NCBI RefSeq assembly: GCF_004217185.1
Contig: NZ_SHKL01000001.1
Span: 5,888,001 to 5,952,000 of the forward strand
Direction of reading: 5' to 3'
Length of the DNA: 64,000 nt
From: Pseudonocardia sediminis
Lineage (GTDB): Bacteria > Actinomycetota > Actinomycetes > Mycobacteriales > Pseudonocardiaceae
The position numbers were made by a program, and so were the translations under genes. Below, in pieces: positions 44,839 through 54,211 of this stretch. The first letter of the stretch is position 1, and each line of letters starts with the position of its first letter. The notes under the pieces were generated by a model, which ran no database searches, was not told the origin of the DNA, and worked only from the letters and a program-made list of their open reading frames with translations.

Positions 44839-46836
44839 TCACCGGGCGCGTTCGCGTCCCGGCGCGGTCACCGAGGCGAGCAACGGACGGCTGGCCGCCG
44901 TCGCCCCGAGCACGATCAGCGTGCCGGCGGCCAGCAGCCCGCCGAACACCACCAGCCCCCGCGCCTGCAGCGCCGCGCCCGCCAGGGCGAACGGGGACGC
45001 GCAGAGCAGCCCCAGCGCGAGCGCGATCGCCCCGTTGGCCAGCAGTGGCGCGAGCGTCTCGGCCCGGCGGGCGCGGTCGAGCACAGACAGCGGGGTCCCG
45101 GTCAGCCGTTGCAGGTACAGGACGTGCCGGTGATCGAGGACGCGGGCGGCGGCGGTCGTCCCGGCCGCGGTGGCGGCGAGCAGGAACGTCGCGACGAGCA
45201 CGACGAGCGCACCGCGTCCCAGGTCCTCCCCCAGCACGGTGACGTCCTGCGCGGACTCGGCCGGGGTCAGGGCGAGGGTGCCCGGGACGGCCCGGTCGAG
45301 CACCGTGCGGACGCGGTCGTGCTCGGCCACCGGGGCCGCCACCGTCAGCGCGACGAAGCCGTCGCGCACCGGGACCGCCTGCGCGGACTCCTCCGGTTCG
45401 GCGTCGACGGTCACCACCCCGGACGGCCCGAGCTCGGCCCGGACCCGCCCGGCGACCGCCTCGGCCGCCGCGGCCGGCACCGGGATCGTCACGACGTCGG
45501 TCCGGCCCGGCTCGACGGCCGACAACGCCGAGGTCAGCGGTGCGAGGAAGCCGGCGACGAACACGGCCAGCGTGAGCCCGGCCAGCGGGCGGAACGCGCC
45601 CTTCGGGTCGTCGAGCAGACGGCGCCCGGCCAGCAGCCGGTGCGGCGAGCGCGCCCGTCGCGCCATCACCGAGCCGACGCCGCGCACGACCAGCGGGCCG
45701 ATGACGCTCACCGCCCCGAACAGGGCCAGCACCCCGATCGCGAACACCGGCCCGGCCGCCGCGATCGGCGAGGCCTGCCGGTAGGCGTTCGCGATCCCGA
45801 AGACGACGACCGCCGCGACCGGGCCGAGCAGCCGCAGACCCCGCACGAACTGCGGGTCCCGGCGCCGGACGACACCGAGCGGGCTGATCACGACCCGGCG
45901 CAGCCCGCCGATCGCGGACGCCGTGGCCAGCAGCGTGATCCCCCCGAGCACGGCGAGCAGCGTCGGGAACGACGGGCGCACGTCGGCGGCGAACCAGCCG
46001 CCGCCGGCCAGCGGGATCGTGGCCAGTGCCGGGGCGGCGAGCCACTCCAGCGCGATCCCGGCCAGCGCGCCGGCGGCCGCGGCGACCGTCACCTCGGCCA
46101 CCGCCACCACCGTGATCCGTGACGTCGACGCCCCGAGCAGGCGCAGGGTGGCCAGCCGCTCGCCGCGCCGGGCCGCCGACAGCCGCGCCGAGGCACCGAT
46201 CAGCCCGGCCGCCGGGAACAGCACCAGCGCGGCGGCGACGATCGTGAGCTGGCGGTAGATCTCGGCCTGGATCGCGGCGTCGGTGTCCGCACCCGACGGC
46301 CGGTCGAACGCGGCCACGGCGACGGCCGGGGACGTGCCCGGCGCGGTGAGCACCGGGTCGCCCGCGGGCCGTCCGACGACGGCGACGAGCTCGTCCGGGT
46401 CGCGCAGCCCGGCGTCGCCCAGCACGCCGGTCACCGGGCCCGGGTAGCGGTCGGCGAGGTCACCGGGCGGCAGCGTCGCGGCCGGCGCGGTGAGCGCCGG
46501 CGACATCCACACCTCCCCCGGCGCCGGCATCCGCGACAGACCCGGCGGCGGGGCCGCACCGGCCCGGGGCGCGACGATGTTCACCTCGGTGACCGGACGC
46601 CCCGCGACGGCGTCGGTCCGGGTGCGCAGCTGCGCGACCGCCTCCGCCGGGGACGCGGCCGGGGCGGGGTCGCGCCAGGCCGTCCGCGACTGCCGCTCGT
46701 CGAGCCCGTGCAGCGCCCCGAGCGCGACGCAGAGCAGCGCCGTCGCCATCGCGACACCGGCCGCGACCAGACCCGCCGACGTCCACGCCGGACGCCCGCC
46801 GAGGCGCAGCAGCCGCAGCGCCAGCCGGGCGCTCAC
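44839..46836 (-). CDS. FtsX-type ABC transporter permease
   Basis: 665 residues with two FtsX/MacB-like permease halves: helices near residues 20-40, a large extracytoplasmic loop, three helices (YRQLTIVAAALVLFPAAGLI; VVAVAEVTVAAAAGALAGIA; LLAVLGGITLLATASAIGGL), a repeated arrangement after LLGPVAAVVVFGIANAY, and three C-terminal helices. GTG 46836 overlaps the ATPase stop (GTGA). Together with the ATPase it forms an exporter or antibiotic-sensing complex of the type often controlled by an adjacent DesK-like kinase pair, as seen here. Confidence 0.88.
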   Translation of the reverse strand: MSARLALRLLRLGGRPAWTSAGLVAAGVAMATALLCVALGALHGLDERQSRTAWRDPAPAASPAEAVAQLRTRTDAVAGRPVTEVNIVAPRAGAAPPPGLSRMPAPGEVWMSPALTAPAATLPPGDLADRYPGPVTGVLGDAGLRDPDELVAVVGRPAGDPVLTAPGTSPAVAVAAFDRPSGADTDAAIQAEIYRQLTIVAAALVLFPAAGLIGASARLSAARRGERLATLRLLGASTSRITVVAVAEVTVAAAAGALAGIALEWLAAPALATIPLAGGGWFAADVRPSFPTLLAVLGGITLLATASAIGGLRRVVISPLGVVRRRDPQFVRGLRLLGPVAAVVVFGIANAYRQASPIAAAGPVFAIGVLALFGAVSVIGPLVVRGVGSVMARRARSPHRLLAGRRLLDDPKGAFRPLAGLTLAVFVAGFLAPLTSALSAVEPGRTDVVTIPVPAAAAEAVAGRVRAELGPSGVVTVDAEPEESAQAVPVRDGFVALTVAAPVAEHDRVRTVLDRAVPGTLALTPAESAQDVTVLGEDLGRGALVVLVATFLLAATAAGTTAAARVLDHRHVLYLQRLTGTPLSVLDRARRAETLAPLLANGAIALALGLLCASPFALAGAALQARGLVVFGGLLAAGTLIVLGATAASRPLLASVTAPGRERAR

Positions 46837-47546
46837 GCCCCCGCCCCGGCCGAGGTGACCGTGGGGGTGGCGACCCGGCCGTCGCGCAACGAGACCGTCC
46901 GGTGGCAGCGGGCCGCGACGTCGGCGTCGTGGGTGACGACGACGAGTGCGGTGCCGGTGCGCACGGCCAGCCCGGTGAGCAGCCCGATCACCTGCGCGCC
47001 GGTGGCGGAGTCCAGCGCACCGGTGGGCTCGTCGGCGAACACCACCGCGGGCCCGGCGACGAGCGCGCGGGCGATCGCGACCCGCTGCTCCTGCCCGCCG
47101 GAGAGCTGGCCCGGTCTGCGCAGCTCCAGCCCCTCGATGCCCAGCGAGGTGAACCAGGCGGCGGCCCGTCGCACCGCCTCACTCCGGCGCACCCCGGAGA
47201 GCATCAGCGGCAGCGCGACGTTCTCCACCGCCGGCAGCTCCGGGAGCAGCTGCCCGAACTGGAACACGAACCCGATCCGCTCCCGGCGCAGCGCCGCGCG
47301 CCGGGACTCCGTCAGCCTGTCGACACGCTCCCCGGCCAGCACGATCTCGCCGTCGTCCGGCGTCGTGATCCCGGCCAGGCAGTGCAGCAGTGTCGACTTG
47401 CCGGAGCCCGACGGCCCGGTCACCGCGACCGTCTCCCCGGGCCCGACGTCGAGGTCCACGTGGTCCAGCACGGTCGTCGCGCCGTAGCGCTTGGTCACGC
47501 CTCGCCCGGCCAGGACGGGCGGGGTGAGATGCGGGTTCTCGGTCAT
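46833..47546 (-). CDS. ABC transporter ATPase (LolD/MacB type)
   Basis: 237 residues: Walker A GPSGSGKSTLLHC, Q-loop region FVFQFGQLLPELPAVEN, signature LSGGQEQRVAIARAL, Walker B VVFADEPTGALDS, H-loop VVVTHDADVAARC. Partner of the overlapping FtsX-type permease. ATG 47546; divergent from kinase 3 with 119 bp between starts. Confidence 0.95.
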   Translation of the reverse strand: MTENPHLTPPVLAGRGVTKRYGATTVLDHVDLDVGPGETVAVTGPSGSGKSTLLHCLAGITTPDDGEIVLAGERVDRLTESRRAALRRERIGFVFQFGQLLPELPAVENVALPLMLSGVRRSEAVRRAAAWFTSLGIEGLELRRPGQLSGGQEQRVAIARALVAGPAVVFADEPTGALDSATGAQVIGLLTGLAVRTGTALVVVTHDADVAARCHRTVSLRDGRVATPTVTSAGAGA

Positions 47547-47653
47547 GCCGGTGACGATCCCGCCGGGAGCCGCTCCGGTACCTCGGGCGGAGGGTGGATC
47601 GTGGAGCGCCGGACTCGTCCCTTCGACCGAGCCGCCGGGGCCGGTCGCGGTCC

Positions 47654-47659
47654 TAGGCT
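47654..47659 (+). promoter_or_regulatory. Leaderless -10 box of kinase 3
   Basis: TAGGCT placed exactly 6 nt before the GTG start at 47666, matching the TANNNT -10 consensus and spacing of leaderless actinobacterial transcripts. Confidence 0.6.
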
Positions 47660-47665
47660 GATCGG

Positions 47666-48868
47666 GTGTTGCAGGGGACCGGGACGGGACGGGCGGCGCA
47701 GCTGGCGGGACGGCTGCGGACGCCGGTGGAGGTGCTCGGCTACCTGTTCTGGCTGGCGGCCGACGGCGTCGCCGCGCTCTCCGGTACGCCGGGCGCCGTC
47801 GCCGCGCCGGTGATCGGGGCGGGGGTCGCGGCCGTGGTCCTGGCCCGCGGACGGCTGGGTCCCCACCGTGCCGTCACCGTCGCGTTCGGACTGTCCGCGG
47901 CGGCCACCGTCGTCGGATGGACCGTGCGGGTCGTCCCCGCCCTCCCCTGGCCCGCCCTGCCGTCGATGTCGTTCTGCGAGCAGCTCGCGCTGGCCGTGGT
48001 CACGATCTCGGCGTTGCAGCGGACCACGAACCGGGAGTCCGTCGGTGTCGTCGTGGCCTCCGGGGCGGTGATCGTCTCCTCGCCGCTGCTGCGTCCGGGC
48101 TTCGACGGGACCGCGACCGCGTTCGTCTCGCTGTCGGTGATGGGCTGGATCGGGACGGCGGCGATCGGGCTGGCGCTGCGCGAGGCGGCGTCGCGGCGCC
48201 GGGCCCAGCTGCAGGACGCCCGCAGCGCCGAACGGATGGAGCTGGCCCGGGAGCTGCACGACGTCGTCGCCCACCACGTGACCGGGATCGTGGTCGCCGC
48301 GCAGGCCGCGTCCGTGGTCGCGCGGACCCGCCCCGACGAGGTCGACCGGGCGCTGGCCTCGATCGAGCACGCCGGCGCCGACGCGCTGACGGCGATGCGG
48401 CGCATGGTCGGCGTGCTGCGCGGGCAGACCGACGGCGCCCGGACCCCCGGCGCCGACCTCGCCGGGATCGCCGAGCTTGTCCGGCGCTTCGACCAGGGCG
48501 TCGGCGGGGACGGGGACCGGGTCCGGCTGCGCACCGACCCCGGGATCGAGCACGCCGTGCTGCCCGCGGGAGTCGCCGCGACCGGCTACCGGGTCGTGCA
48601 GGAGGCTCTGACGAACGTGCGCCGGCATGCGCCCGGCGCCGCGACGGTGGAGGTGGAGCTGCACGTGCGCGACGAGCATCTGCAGGTGACGGTGCGCAAC
48701 GACGGCGTCGGCCCCGAACGGCCGGCGATCCCCGGCGGCGCGGGCGGGTTCGGCCTGGCCGGGATGGGTGAGCGGGTCGCCGCGCTGGACGGGGTGCTGC
48801 ACGCCGGGCCGACCGGTCCGGGCGTCTGGACGGTCGCGGCCCGGCTGCCGATCGGGGTGCGTCCATGA
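47666..48868 (+). CDS. DesK-type sensor histidine kinase 3
   Basis: 400 residues: N-terminal membrane domain with about four to five helices, HisKA_3 His in ELARELHDVVAHHVTGIVV, HATPase_c with VVQEALTNVRRHAPG and GGFGLAGMGERVAALDG. Stop overlaps the regulator ATG (ATGA). Divergent from the ABC exporter pair, its probable target or co-sensor. Confidence 0.94.
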   Translation: MLQGTGTGRAAQLAGRLRTPVEVLGYLFWLAADGVAALSGTPGAVAAPVIGAGVAAVVLARGRLGPHRAVTVAFGLSAAATVVGWTVRVVPALPWPALPSMSFCEQLALAVVTISALQRTTNRESVGVVVASGAVIVSSPLLRPGFDGTATAFVSLSVMGWIGTAAIGLALREAASRRRAQLQDARSAERMELARELHDVVAHHVTGIVVAAQAASVVARTRPDEVDRALASIEHAGADALTAMRRMVGVLRGQTDGARTPGADLAGIAELVRRFDQGVGGDGDRVRLRTDPGIEHAVLPAGVAATGYRVVQEALTNVRRHAPGAATVEVELHVRDEHLQVTVRNDGVGPERPAIPGGAGGFGLAGMGERVAALDGVLHAGPTGPGVWTVAARLPIGVRP

Positions 48869-49503
48869 CGATCCGGGTGCTGCTGGCCGACGACCAGGAG
48901 ATGGTCCGCACCGGCTTCCGCCTGATCCTCGGGGCCGAGGACGGCATCGAGGTGGTCGGCGAGGTCGGCAACGGCGTCGACGCCGTCACCCGCGCCCGGG
49001 AGCTGCGCCCCGACGTCGTGCTGATGGACATCCGTATGCCACAGCTCGACGGCCTGGAGGCGACGACGGCGCTGGCCGCGGACCCGTCGCCGCCGCGGAT
49101 CGTCGTCGTCACGACGTTCGACGACGACGAGTACGTCTACGGCGCGCTGCGCGCCGGGGCGTGCGGGTTCCTGCTCAAGGACGCCGGGCCGCGGCTGCTG
49201 GTCGAGGCGGTGCGCGCCGCCGCGGCCGGGGACGCGCTGGTCTCGCCGTCGGTCACGGTGCGGCTGCTGGAGCGGCTCACCGCGCCCCGCCCGGCCCGCG
49301 GCGCGGGCGACACGCTCTCCCCGCGCGAGCTCGACGTCGTCCGCTCGGTGGCCCGGGGCCGGACGAACAACGAGATCGCCGCGGACCTGTTCGTCTCGCT
49401 GTCCACGGTCAAGACGCACATGGGCAACATCCACGCCAAGCTCGACGCCCGCAACCGCGTCGAGGTCGCGGCGTGGGCGTGGGAGAACCGGGTGGTCTCC
49501 TAA
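48865..49503 (+). CDS. LuxR/NarL-type response regulator 2
   Basis: 212 residues. Receiver: LLADDQEMVRTG, phospho-Asp in VVLMDIRMPQLDG, VVTTFDDDEYV, FLLKDAG. Output helix-turn-helix: LSPRELDVVRSVARGRTNNE through KTHMGNIHAKLDARNR. Translationally coupled to kinase 3. Its stop overlaps the convergent amidohydrolase stop by 3 bp with no room for a terminator. Confidence 0.95.
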   Translation: MTIRVLLADDQEMVRTGFRLILGAEDGIEVVGEVGNGVDAVTRARELRPDVVLMDIRMPQLDGLEATTALAADPSPPRIVVVTTFDDDEYVYGALRAGACGFLLKDAGPRLLVEAVRAAAAGDALVSPSVTVRLLERLTAPRPARGAGDTLSPRELDVVRSVARGRTNNEIAADLFVSLSTVKTHMGNIHAKLDARNRVEVAAWAWENRVVS

Positions 49504-50696
49504 CCCTCGAAGCGCCGTCCGCGGGCCATGACCAGCTGCGGCCGCCCCAGGGCCTGCAGATCGTCGCGGGGATCGCCGGGGACGACCAGCAGGTCGGCGG
49601 CGAGGCCGGGCCGCACCCGGCCCGTCTCGTCCGCCAGCCCGAGGGTGTCCGCGGCGAGGGCGGTGACCAGGGCCAGGACATGCGCACGGTCGAAGCCGCG
49701 CTCGGTGTAGAGCTCCAGCGACGTGGGGAACCGGTCGAACACCGCGTTCGGCAGTCCGGAGTCGGTGCCGACGAGGATCGGTACGCCGTGATCGCGCATC
49801 CACGGCAGCTGGTCGCCGAGCCGGAAGTCCTCCGGGAACGGGATCTTCTCGGCCAGCATCCGCCACTGCGGTGGCGTCGTGTCCCCCGCCGCGATCCCGG
49901 CCTCCGCCATCCGGGCGGCGGTCGCGTCGCAGAGCTCCACCTTCCCGGGTCCGGTCCGCCACCCGCAGTGCTCGACGGTGTGCACGCCCGCGTCGACGCA
50001 CTCGATGATCGTGCGCGTGGCGTGGGCGTGTCCGGCGACCCGCAGCCCGTGCACGGCGGCACGTTCCACGACGAAGGCCAGGTCGGCGGGGTCGAACTGC
50101 GAGGAGTACATCGACGGGCCGGTGGGCGTCATCTGGCCGCCGCCGGCCATGACCTTGATCAGGTCAGCCCCGGCGGCGGCCAGGTGGTCGATGCGGTCGG
50201 CGATCGCGGCCCGGCCCTCGACCTCGCCTCCGAGGAACCAGCAGTGCCCGCCCGGGACCGTCAACGGCGTCCCGGCCGCGAGGATGCGGGGGCCGGGCAC
50301 CTCGCCGGCCGCGATCGCGTCCCGCAGGGTGAACGCGAGGCCGTGGCTGTCGCCCAGATCGCGGACCGTCGTGCACCCGCCGCGCAGCGCCGAGAGAGCG
50401 TTGCGCCGCATCAGCGCGGCGATCGCGTCCCGGTCGCCGGAGCTCGCGGTGCCGAAGGGCTCCCGGCTCAGGTCCCCGCACAGGTGGACGTGGGAGTTCA
50501 CGAGGCCGGGCAGGACGGTGCCGCCGGGGAACGCCAGCTCCTGGGCGTCGACACTCCGGGCACGGACCTCGGCGGCGGTGCCGACGGCCGCGATCCGGCC
50601 GTCACGGATGAGCACGCCTGCGGGCGGCTGCGACGGCTCGACCACCTCGCCGGCGTCCCCGACGAGGACCCGGTCGGCGACGAGGACGGTGTCCAT
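49500..50696 (-). CDS. Amidohydrolase-family metallo-hydrolase (imidazolonepropionase/prolidase-like)
   Basis: 398 residues, TIM-barrel amidohydrolase. Metal ligands: HxH in VNSHVHLCGD, Lys in ADLIKVMAGGG (probably carbamylated), His in VAGHAHA and VEHCGW, Asp in VGTDSGLPN. Small N- and C-terminal beta-domains (LPGLVNSH, LAADLLVVPGDP) complete the family fold. Closest to the prolidase-like and Xaa-Arg dipeptidase/organophosphate-active branch; substrate unknown. Four bp separate it from the deformylase gene upstream, so they are co-transcribed. Confidence 0.88.
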   Translation of the reverse strand: MDTVLVADRVLVGDAGEVVEPSQPPAGVLIRDGRIAAVGTAAEVRARSVDAQELAFPGGTVLPGLVNSHVHLCGDLSREPFGTASSGDRDAIAALMRRNALSALRGGCTTVRDLGDSHGLAFTLRDAIAAGEVPGPRILAAGTPLTVPGGHCWFLGGEVEGRAAIADRIDHLAAAGADLIKVMAGGGQMTPTGPSMYSSQFDPADLAFVVERAAVHGLRVAGHAHATRTIIECVDAGVHTVEHCGWRTGPGKVELCDATAARMAEAGIAAGDTTPPQWRMLAEKIPFPEDFRLGDQLPWMRDHGVPILVGTDSGLPNAVFDRFPTSLELYTERGFDRAHVLALVTALAADTLGLADETGRVRPGLAADLLVVPGDPRDDLQALGRPQLVMARGRRFEG

Positions 50697-50700
50697 CGGC

Positions 50701-51282
50701 TCAGCCCCGCTCGACGTCCTCGGCGTGCTGGGTGGCCGGGTCCCAGGAGCGGCCCGGGTCGCCCCAGGCGTTGCGCTTGAGCATCTTCTTCGCCGCGCGC
50801 TGGTTGCGGCCCATCAGACGGTCCAGGTAGATCAGGCCGTCGAGGTGGTCGACCTCGTGCTGCAGGCAGCGGGCGAAGAAGCCCTTGCCCTCGACGTCGA
50901 CGGGCCCGCCCTCGAGATCGGTCCCGGTGACGCGGGCCCACTCGGCGCGGCCGGTCGGGAAGCTCTCGTCGGGCACCGACAGGCAGCCCTCGTGGTCGTC
51001 GTCGGGGTCCGGCATGACCTCCGGTCGCGCCGAGGTCTCCAACACCGGGTTGACCACCAGGCCGCGGCGGATCGTGCGCGACTCCTCGTCCGGGCACGCG
51101 TAGACGAACATCCGCAGGTCCACGCCCACCTGGTTCGCGGCCAGGCCGACGCCGTTCGCGGCCTCCATGGTCTCGACCATGTCGGCGGCGAGCTGCCGCA
51201 GCGCGTCGTCGACCTGCTCGACGCGGCGGGTCGGGTTGTGCAGCACGGGGTCACCGACGATGCGGATGGGCAGGACCGTCAC
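50701..51282 (-). CDS. def: Peptide deformylase
   Basis: 193 residues. Removes the N-formyl group from nascent proteins; metal enzyme. The three family motifs are complete: GVGLAANQVG, EGCLSVP (Cys ligand), QHEVDHLDG (two His and Glu). A basic C-terminal extension (RAAKKMLKRNAWG...) is usual in actinobacteria. GTG start at 51282 with a weak ribosome-binding site. Matches the position of def (Rv0429c) beside DUF3263 in M. tuberculosis. Confidence 0.96.
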   Translation of the reverse strand: MTVLPIRIVGDPVLHNPTRRVEQVDDALRQLAADMVETMEAANGVGLAANQVGVDLRMFVYACPDEESRTIRRGLVVNPVLETSARPEVMPDPDDDHEGCLSVPDESFPTGRAEWARVTGTDLEGGPVDVEGKGFFARCLQHEVDHLDGLIYLDRLMGRNQRAAKKMLKRNAWGDPGRSWDPATQHAEDVERG

Positions 51283-51310
51283 GCCGGTGATCGTACGGCT
51301 GCCGCGGTCC

Positions 51311-52072
51311 TCAGGCGGAGGAGCCGCCGTCGACGGGGAGGTTCACCCCGCTGATGAACGACGAGTCGTCCCCGGCCAGGAACAGCGCCGCCTTCGCGAC
51401 GTCGTCCGGGTAGGCCAGGCGCCCGAGCGGGACGACCTTCGCGAACTCGACGGCGGCCACGTCGGGGTCCATGTATCCCTCCATCAGCGTCGCCCACATC
51501 GGGGTCTCCGACGCGAGCGGGCAGACCGAGTTGACCCGGATCCGGTGCGGGCCGAACTCGCGGGCCAGCGACCGGACCAGCATCACCGTCGCGCCCTTCG
51601 ACGACTGGTAGGCGCTCGCGTCGGCGCGCCCCTTCAGGCCCGACAGCGACGCGGTGATCACGACCGACCCTCCGCCCCGCTCGCGCAGGGGGCCGAACGC
51701 GGCGCGGGCGGCCAGCCACGGGCCGCGGGCGTTGACCGTCATCATCCGGTCGAAGTCCTCCGGCGCGGTCTCGGTGATCGACCGGAACGGCGCCGCGACG
51801 CCGGCGTTGGCCCACATCACGTCCAGCCCGCCGAAGCGCGACACCGCGGTCCCGACGGCGGCCTCGTTGTCACCGGCCTCGCCCACGTCACCGACGACGG
51901 CGACCGCCTCGCCGCCCTGCGCCGTGATCGCCCCGACGGTCTCGTCCAGGCCGGCGGCGTCGCGGTCGAACGCCACCACACGGGCACCCTCGGCGGCGAA
52001 CAGCGCGGCTCCGGCGCGGCCGATCCCCGATGCCGCGCCGGTGACGACGGCGACCTTCCCGTCCAGCCTCAT
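51311..52072 (-). CDS. Short-chain dehydrogenase/reductase
   Basis: 253 residues, classical SDR: cofactor motif TGAASGIG, Asp in VVAFDRD (suggesting NAD rather than NADP), NAG (ANAGVAAPF), catalytic Ser in ITASLSG, YxxxK in YQSSKGA. GGAGGGG precedes ATG 52072. Lies 13 bp behind the FMO gene and probably oxidises or reduces a related substrate; that substrate is not predictable. Confidence 0.93.
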   Translation of the reverse strand: MRLDGKVAVVTGAASGIGRAGAALFAAEGARVVAFDRDAAGLDETVGAITAQGGEAVAVVGDVGEAGDNEAAVGTAVSRFGGLDVMWANAGVAAPFRSITETAPEDFDRMMTVNARGPWLAARAAFGPLRERGGGSVVITASLSGLKGRADASAYQSSKGATVMLVRSLAREFGPHRIRVNSVCPLASETPMWATLMEGYMDPDVAAVEFAKVVPLGRLAYPDDVAKAALFLAGDDSSFISGVNLPVDGGSSA

Positions 52073-52085
52073 GACCCCTCCGGCC

Positions 52086-53369
52086 TCACGACGCGGTCTC
52101 CATGTCCTTCGCCAGGCCCGTCACGTGGTCGCGGAAGTCGACCTCGAGCCGGTGCCGTGGCGATCCCACGAACGTCTTCGCCACCCACCGCCGGTGCGCG
52201 GCGATCTCGGACTCCATCGCGGCCGGTCGCGGCAGCGGCACCGCTCCGGTGAGGACGCGCGCGATCCAGCGTCCCTGCACCTCCACCAGCGGGATCGTCG
52301 GCCCGACCGGCTGGACGAGACCGGCGAAGAGCAGCGTCGGACGGTCCGGGTGCACCATCCGCCGGTAGAGCCGCTCGCCGTGGCGGGCCGCGTCCACGAC
52401 GTCGTCGGGCAGGAACGGGAACGACGTGTCGTAGCCGGTGGCGTGGATGACGGCGTCGGCGCGCACCCGGGTCCCGTCGGAGAACACGACCTCGCCGCCG
52501 TCGAAGCGCTCGATGGTCGGGTGCACCCGGATCCAGTCGTAGGCGATGTAGGGCAGCAGCTCCTGGCTCACCGTCCCGTGCGCCTGGTGGACCTTGTGCG
52601 GCGGCCCGGGCAGGCCGAAGCGTTCCTGGCCGCCGGACGCGAGGCGGGCCACCCACCGCACCGCGGTCCGCGACAGCCTCGTCGGCAGCTTCAGGCGACC
52701 GGAGAAGAACCGTCCCCAGTGGTCGGTCGGGCGCCCGAACAGGTACTTGGGCAGGATCCACGCGCTGCGTCGCACCGAGAGGTGGACCTGCTCGGCGACG
52801 CGCGCCAGGTCGACCGCGATGTCGCAGGCGGAGTTGCCGATCCCGACCACGACGACACGCTTGCCGGTGAACTCCTCCGGGGTCCGGTAGTGGTGCGAGT
52901 GCATCCGCGTGCCGTCGAAGTCGCCGGGGACCTCCGGCGTGCGCGGCACGCTCAGGTGACCGTTCGCGACCACGACCGCGTCGTAGACCCCGGTGGTGCC
53001 GGTCGCCGTGGTGACCGACCAGCGGCCGCCGTCGAGGGGCTCCACGGAGGTGACCTCGGTGGAGGTGGTGACGTCGTCGAGGACGCCGAAGTGCCGCGCG
53101 TAGGACTCGAGGTACTCCAGCACCTGCTCGTGGCGCAGGTAGGGCGGCCAGTGCTCCGGCACCGGGAAGTCCGGGTAGGACAGGCTCCGGGAGCTGGTGT
53201 CGATCTGCAACGAGCGGTAGGCCGACGACGTCCCGCTGTCGTTGTCGTAGCGCCACATCCCGCCGACGGCGGAGCCCTTCTCGAACCAGTCGAACGCGAC
53301 GCCGTGTTGCCTGAGCGCCTTCGCGACCGTGATGCCGGAGGCCCCGGAGCCGATGATGCAGACCTTCAT
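52086..53369 (-). CDS. Flavin-containing monooxygenase (class B)
   Basis: 427 residues. FAD motif IGSGASGITVAKAL at the N-terminus, FMO fingerprint FDGTRMHSHHYR, NADPH motif VVVGIGNSACDIAVDLA, and HATGYDTSFPF near the end. ATG 53369 is chosen because the Rossmann motif begins at residue 3; a longer frame would add 41 residues of non-coding character. Oxidises a soft nucleophile or ketone using NADPH and O2. Operon with the SDR gene. Confidence 0.93.
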   Translation of the reverse strand: MKVCIIGSGASGITVAKALRQHGVAFDWFEKGSAVGGMWRYDNDSGTSSAYRSLQIDTSSRSLSYPDFPVPEHWPPYLRHEQVLEYLESYARHFGVLDDVTTSTEVTSVEPLDGGRWSVTTATGTTGVYDAVVVANGHLSVPRTPEVPGDFDGTRMHSHHYRTPEEFTGKRVVVVGIGNSACDIAVDLARVAEQVHLSVRRSAWILPKYLFGRPTDHWGRFFSGRLKLPTRLSRTAVRWVARLASGGQERFGLPGPPHKVHQAHGTVSQELLPYIAYDWIRVHPTIERFDGGEVVFSDGTRVRADAVIHATGYDTSFPFLPDDVVDAARHGERLYRRMVHPDRPTLLFAGLVQPVGPTIPLVEVQGRWIARVLTGAVPLPRPAAMESEIAAHRRWVAKTFVGSPRHRLEVDFRDHVTGLAKDMETAS

Positions 53370-53819
53370 GGGCGCCCCCGCGCGACGTCGGACGGTGTGG
53401 AGCGGACGAGGCGTGCCCGCTGTCGGCGACAGTCTCGCGTCGGCGACGGCACCGGTCGACCGCTCTCCGGATCTTCGGATACTAGGGATCATCCGCCCGC
53501 CGCATCGGACGGGCCGACGACGGACGGGACGGGCCGTTCGGCGGTCGTCCGGCGTTCAGCCGCCCGTACCGTGACGGACGGGTGACGATCTCCGACCGGT
53601 CACGGCCGACCGCCACGATGCGTGTCCGGGTCTTGCGACGTCCGATCCGATCCGCTCGGCGCGCCTGCGCCATCCGGGGCGGCGGACGCCGGGAGGATTC
53701 ACTCCCGGGTGGCGCGTCGCGGGCGTTTCCTGTCGGTGCCCCGTGGTTCAATGTGCCCCGCGAATGACAGTCGTGTCATTCCATCCAGGACATCGTCGAT
53801 CGGCCGCGCGAGGAGCGTG
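53370..53819. other. 450-bp intergenic region between FMO and DUF3263 genes
   Basis: Divergent spacer with no convincing gene; short frames inside have no homology or ribosome-binding sites. It holds the inverted repeat at 53763-53780 and must contain the promoters for both sides. Confidence 0.6.
53763..53780. promoter_or_regulatory. Inverted repeat, candidate operator upstream of the DUF3263 gene
   Basis: Perfect arms AATGACA and TGTCATT separated by GTCG, ending 39 bp before the DUF3263 start. AT-rich in a very GC-rich neighbourhood, so more likely a protein-binding site than chance. Confidence 0.5.
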
Positions 53820-54131
53820 ATGGAGTCCGCTGAGACCGCTGCGGAACGCCGTGGAGCACACCGCTCCGCTGCCGCTTCCCGTGAGCTCGACCGTCGCGAG
53901 CGCGAGATCCTCGCGTTCGAGGGTCAGTGGTGGAAGTACGCGGGGGCCAAGGAACAGGCCATCCGCGAGCTGTTCGACATGTCCGCCACCCGCTACTACC
54001 AGGTATTGAACGCGCTGGTCGACAAGCCCGAGGCGCTGGCGGTGGACCCGCTGCTGGTCAAGCGCCTCCGCCGGCTGCGCACCAGCCGTCAGCGCACACG
54101 CGCCGCGCGCCGTCTCGGCATCGAGCCTTGA
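53820..54131 (+). CDS. DUF3263 family protein
   Basis: 103 residues from ATG 53820 (AGGAG upstream). Helical, with LDRREREILAFEGQWWKYAG and the helix-turn-helix-like ATRYYQVLNALVDKPEAL followed by a basic tail (VKRLRRLRTSRQRTRAARR). Conserved in actinobacteria (Rv0430 in M. tuberculosis) next to a LytR_C protein, as here. Probably a DNA-binding regulator; the function is not established. Confidence 0.88.
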   Translation: MESAETAAERRGAHRSAAASRELDRREREILAFEGQWWKYAGAKEQAIRELFDMSATRYYQVLNALVDKPEALAVDPLLVKRLRRLRTSRQRTRAARRLGIEP

Positions 54132-54211
54132 GGCGATGACGTGCCGGTCCAGCGCGTGACGCCATCCCGCGACACGGCCCTGCGCCGTCCGTGCCCGACC
54201 CGGAGGTTGCC

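Noticed and set aside
53582..53767. Short plus-strand frame in the FMO/DUF3263 gap
   Set aside because: Arg-rich, no ribosome-binding site, no homology; treated as non-coding.
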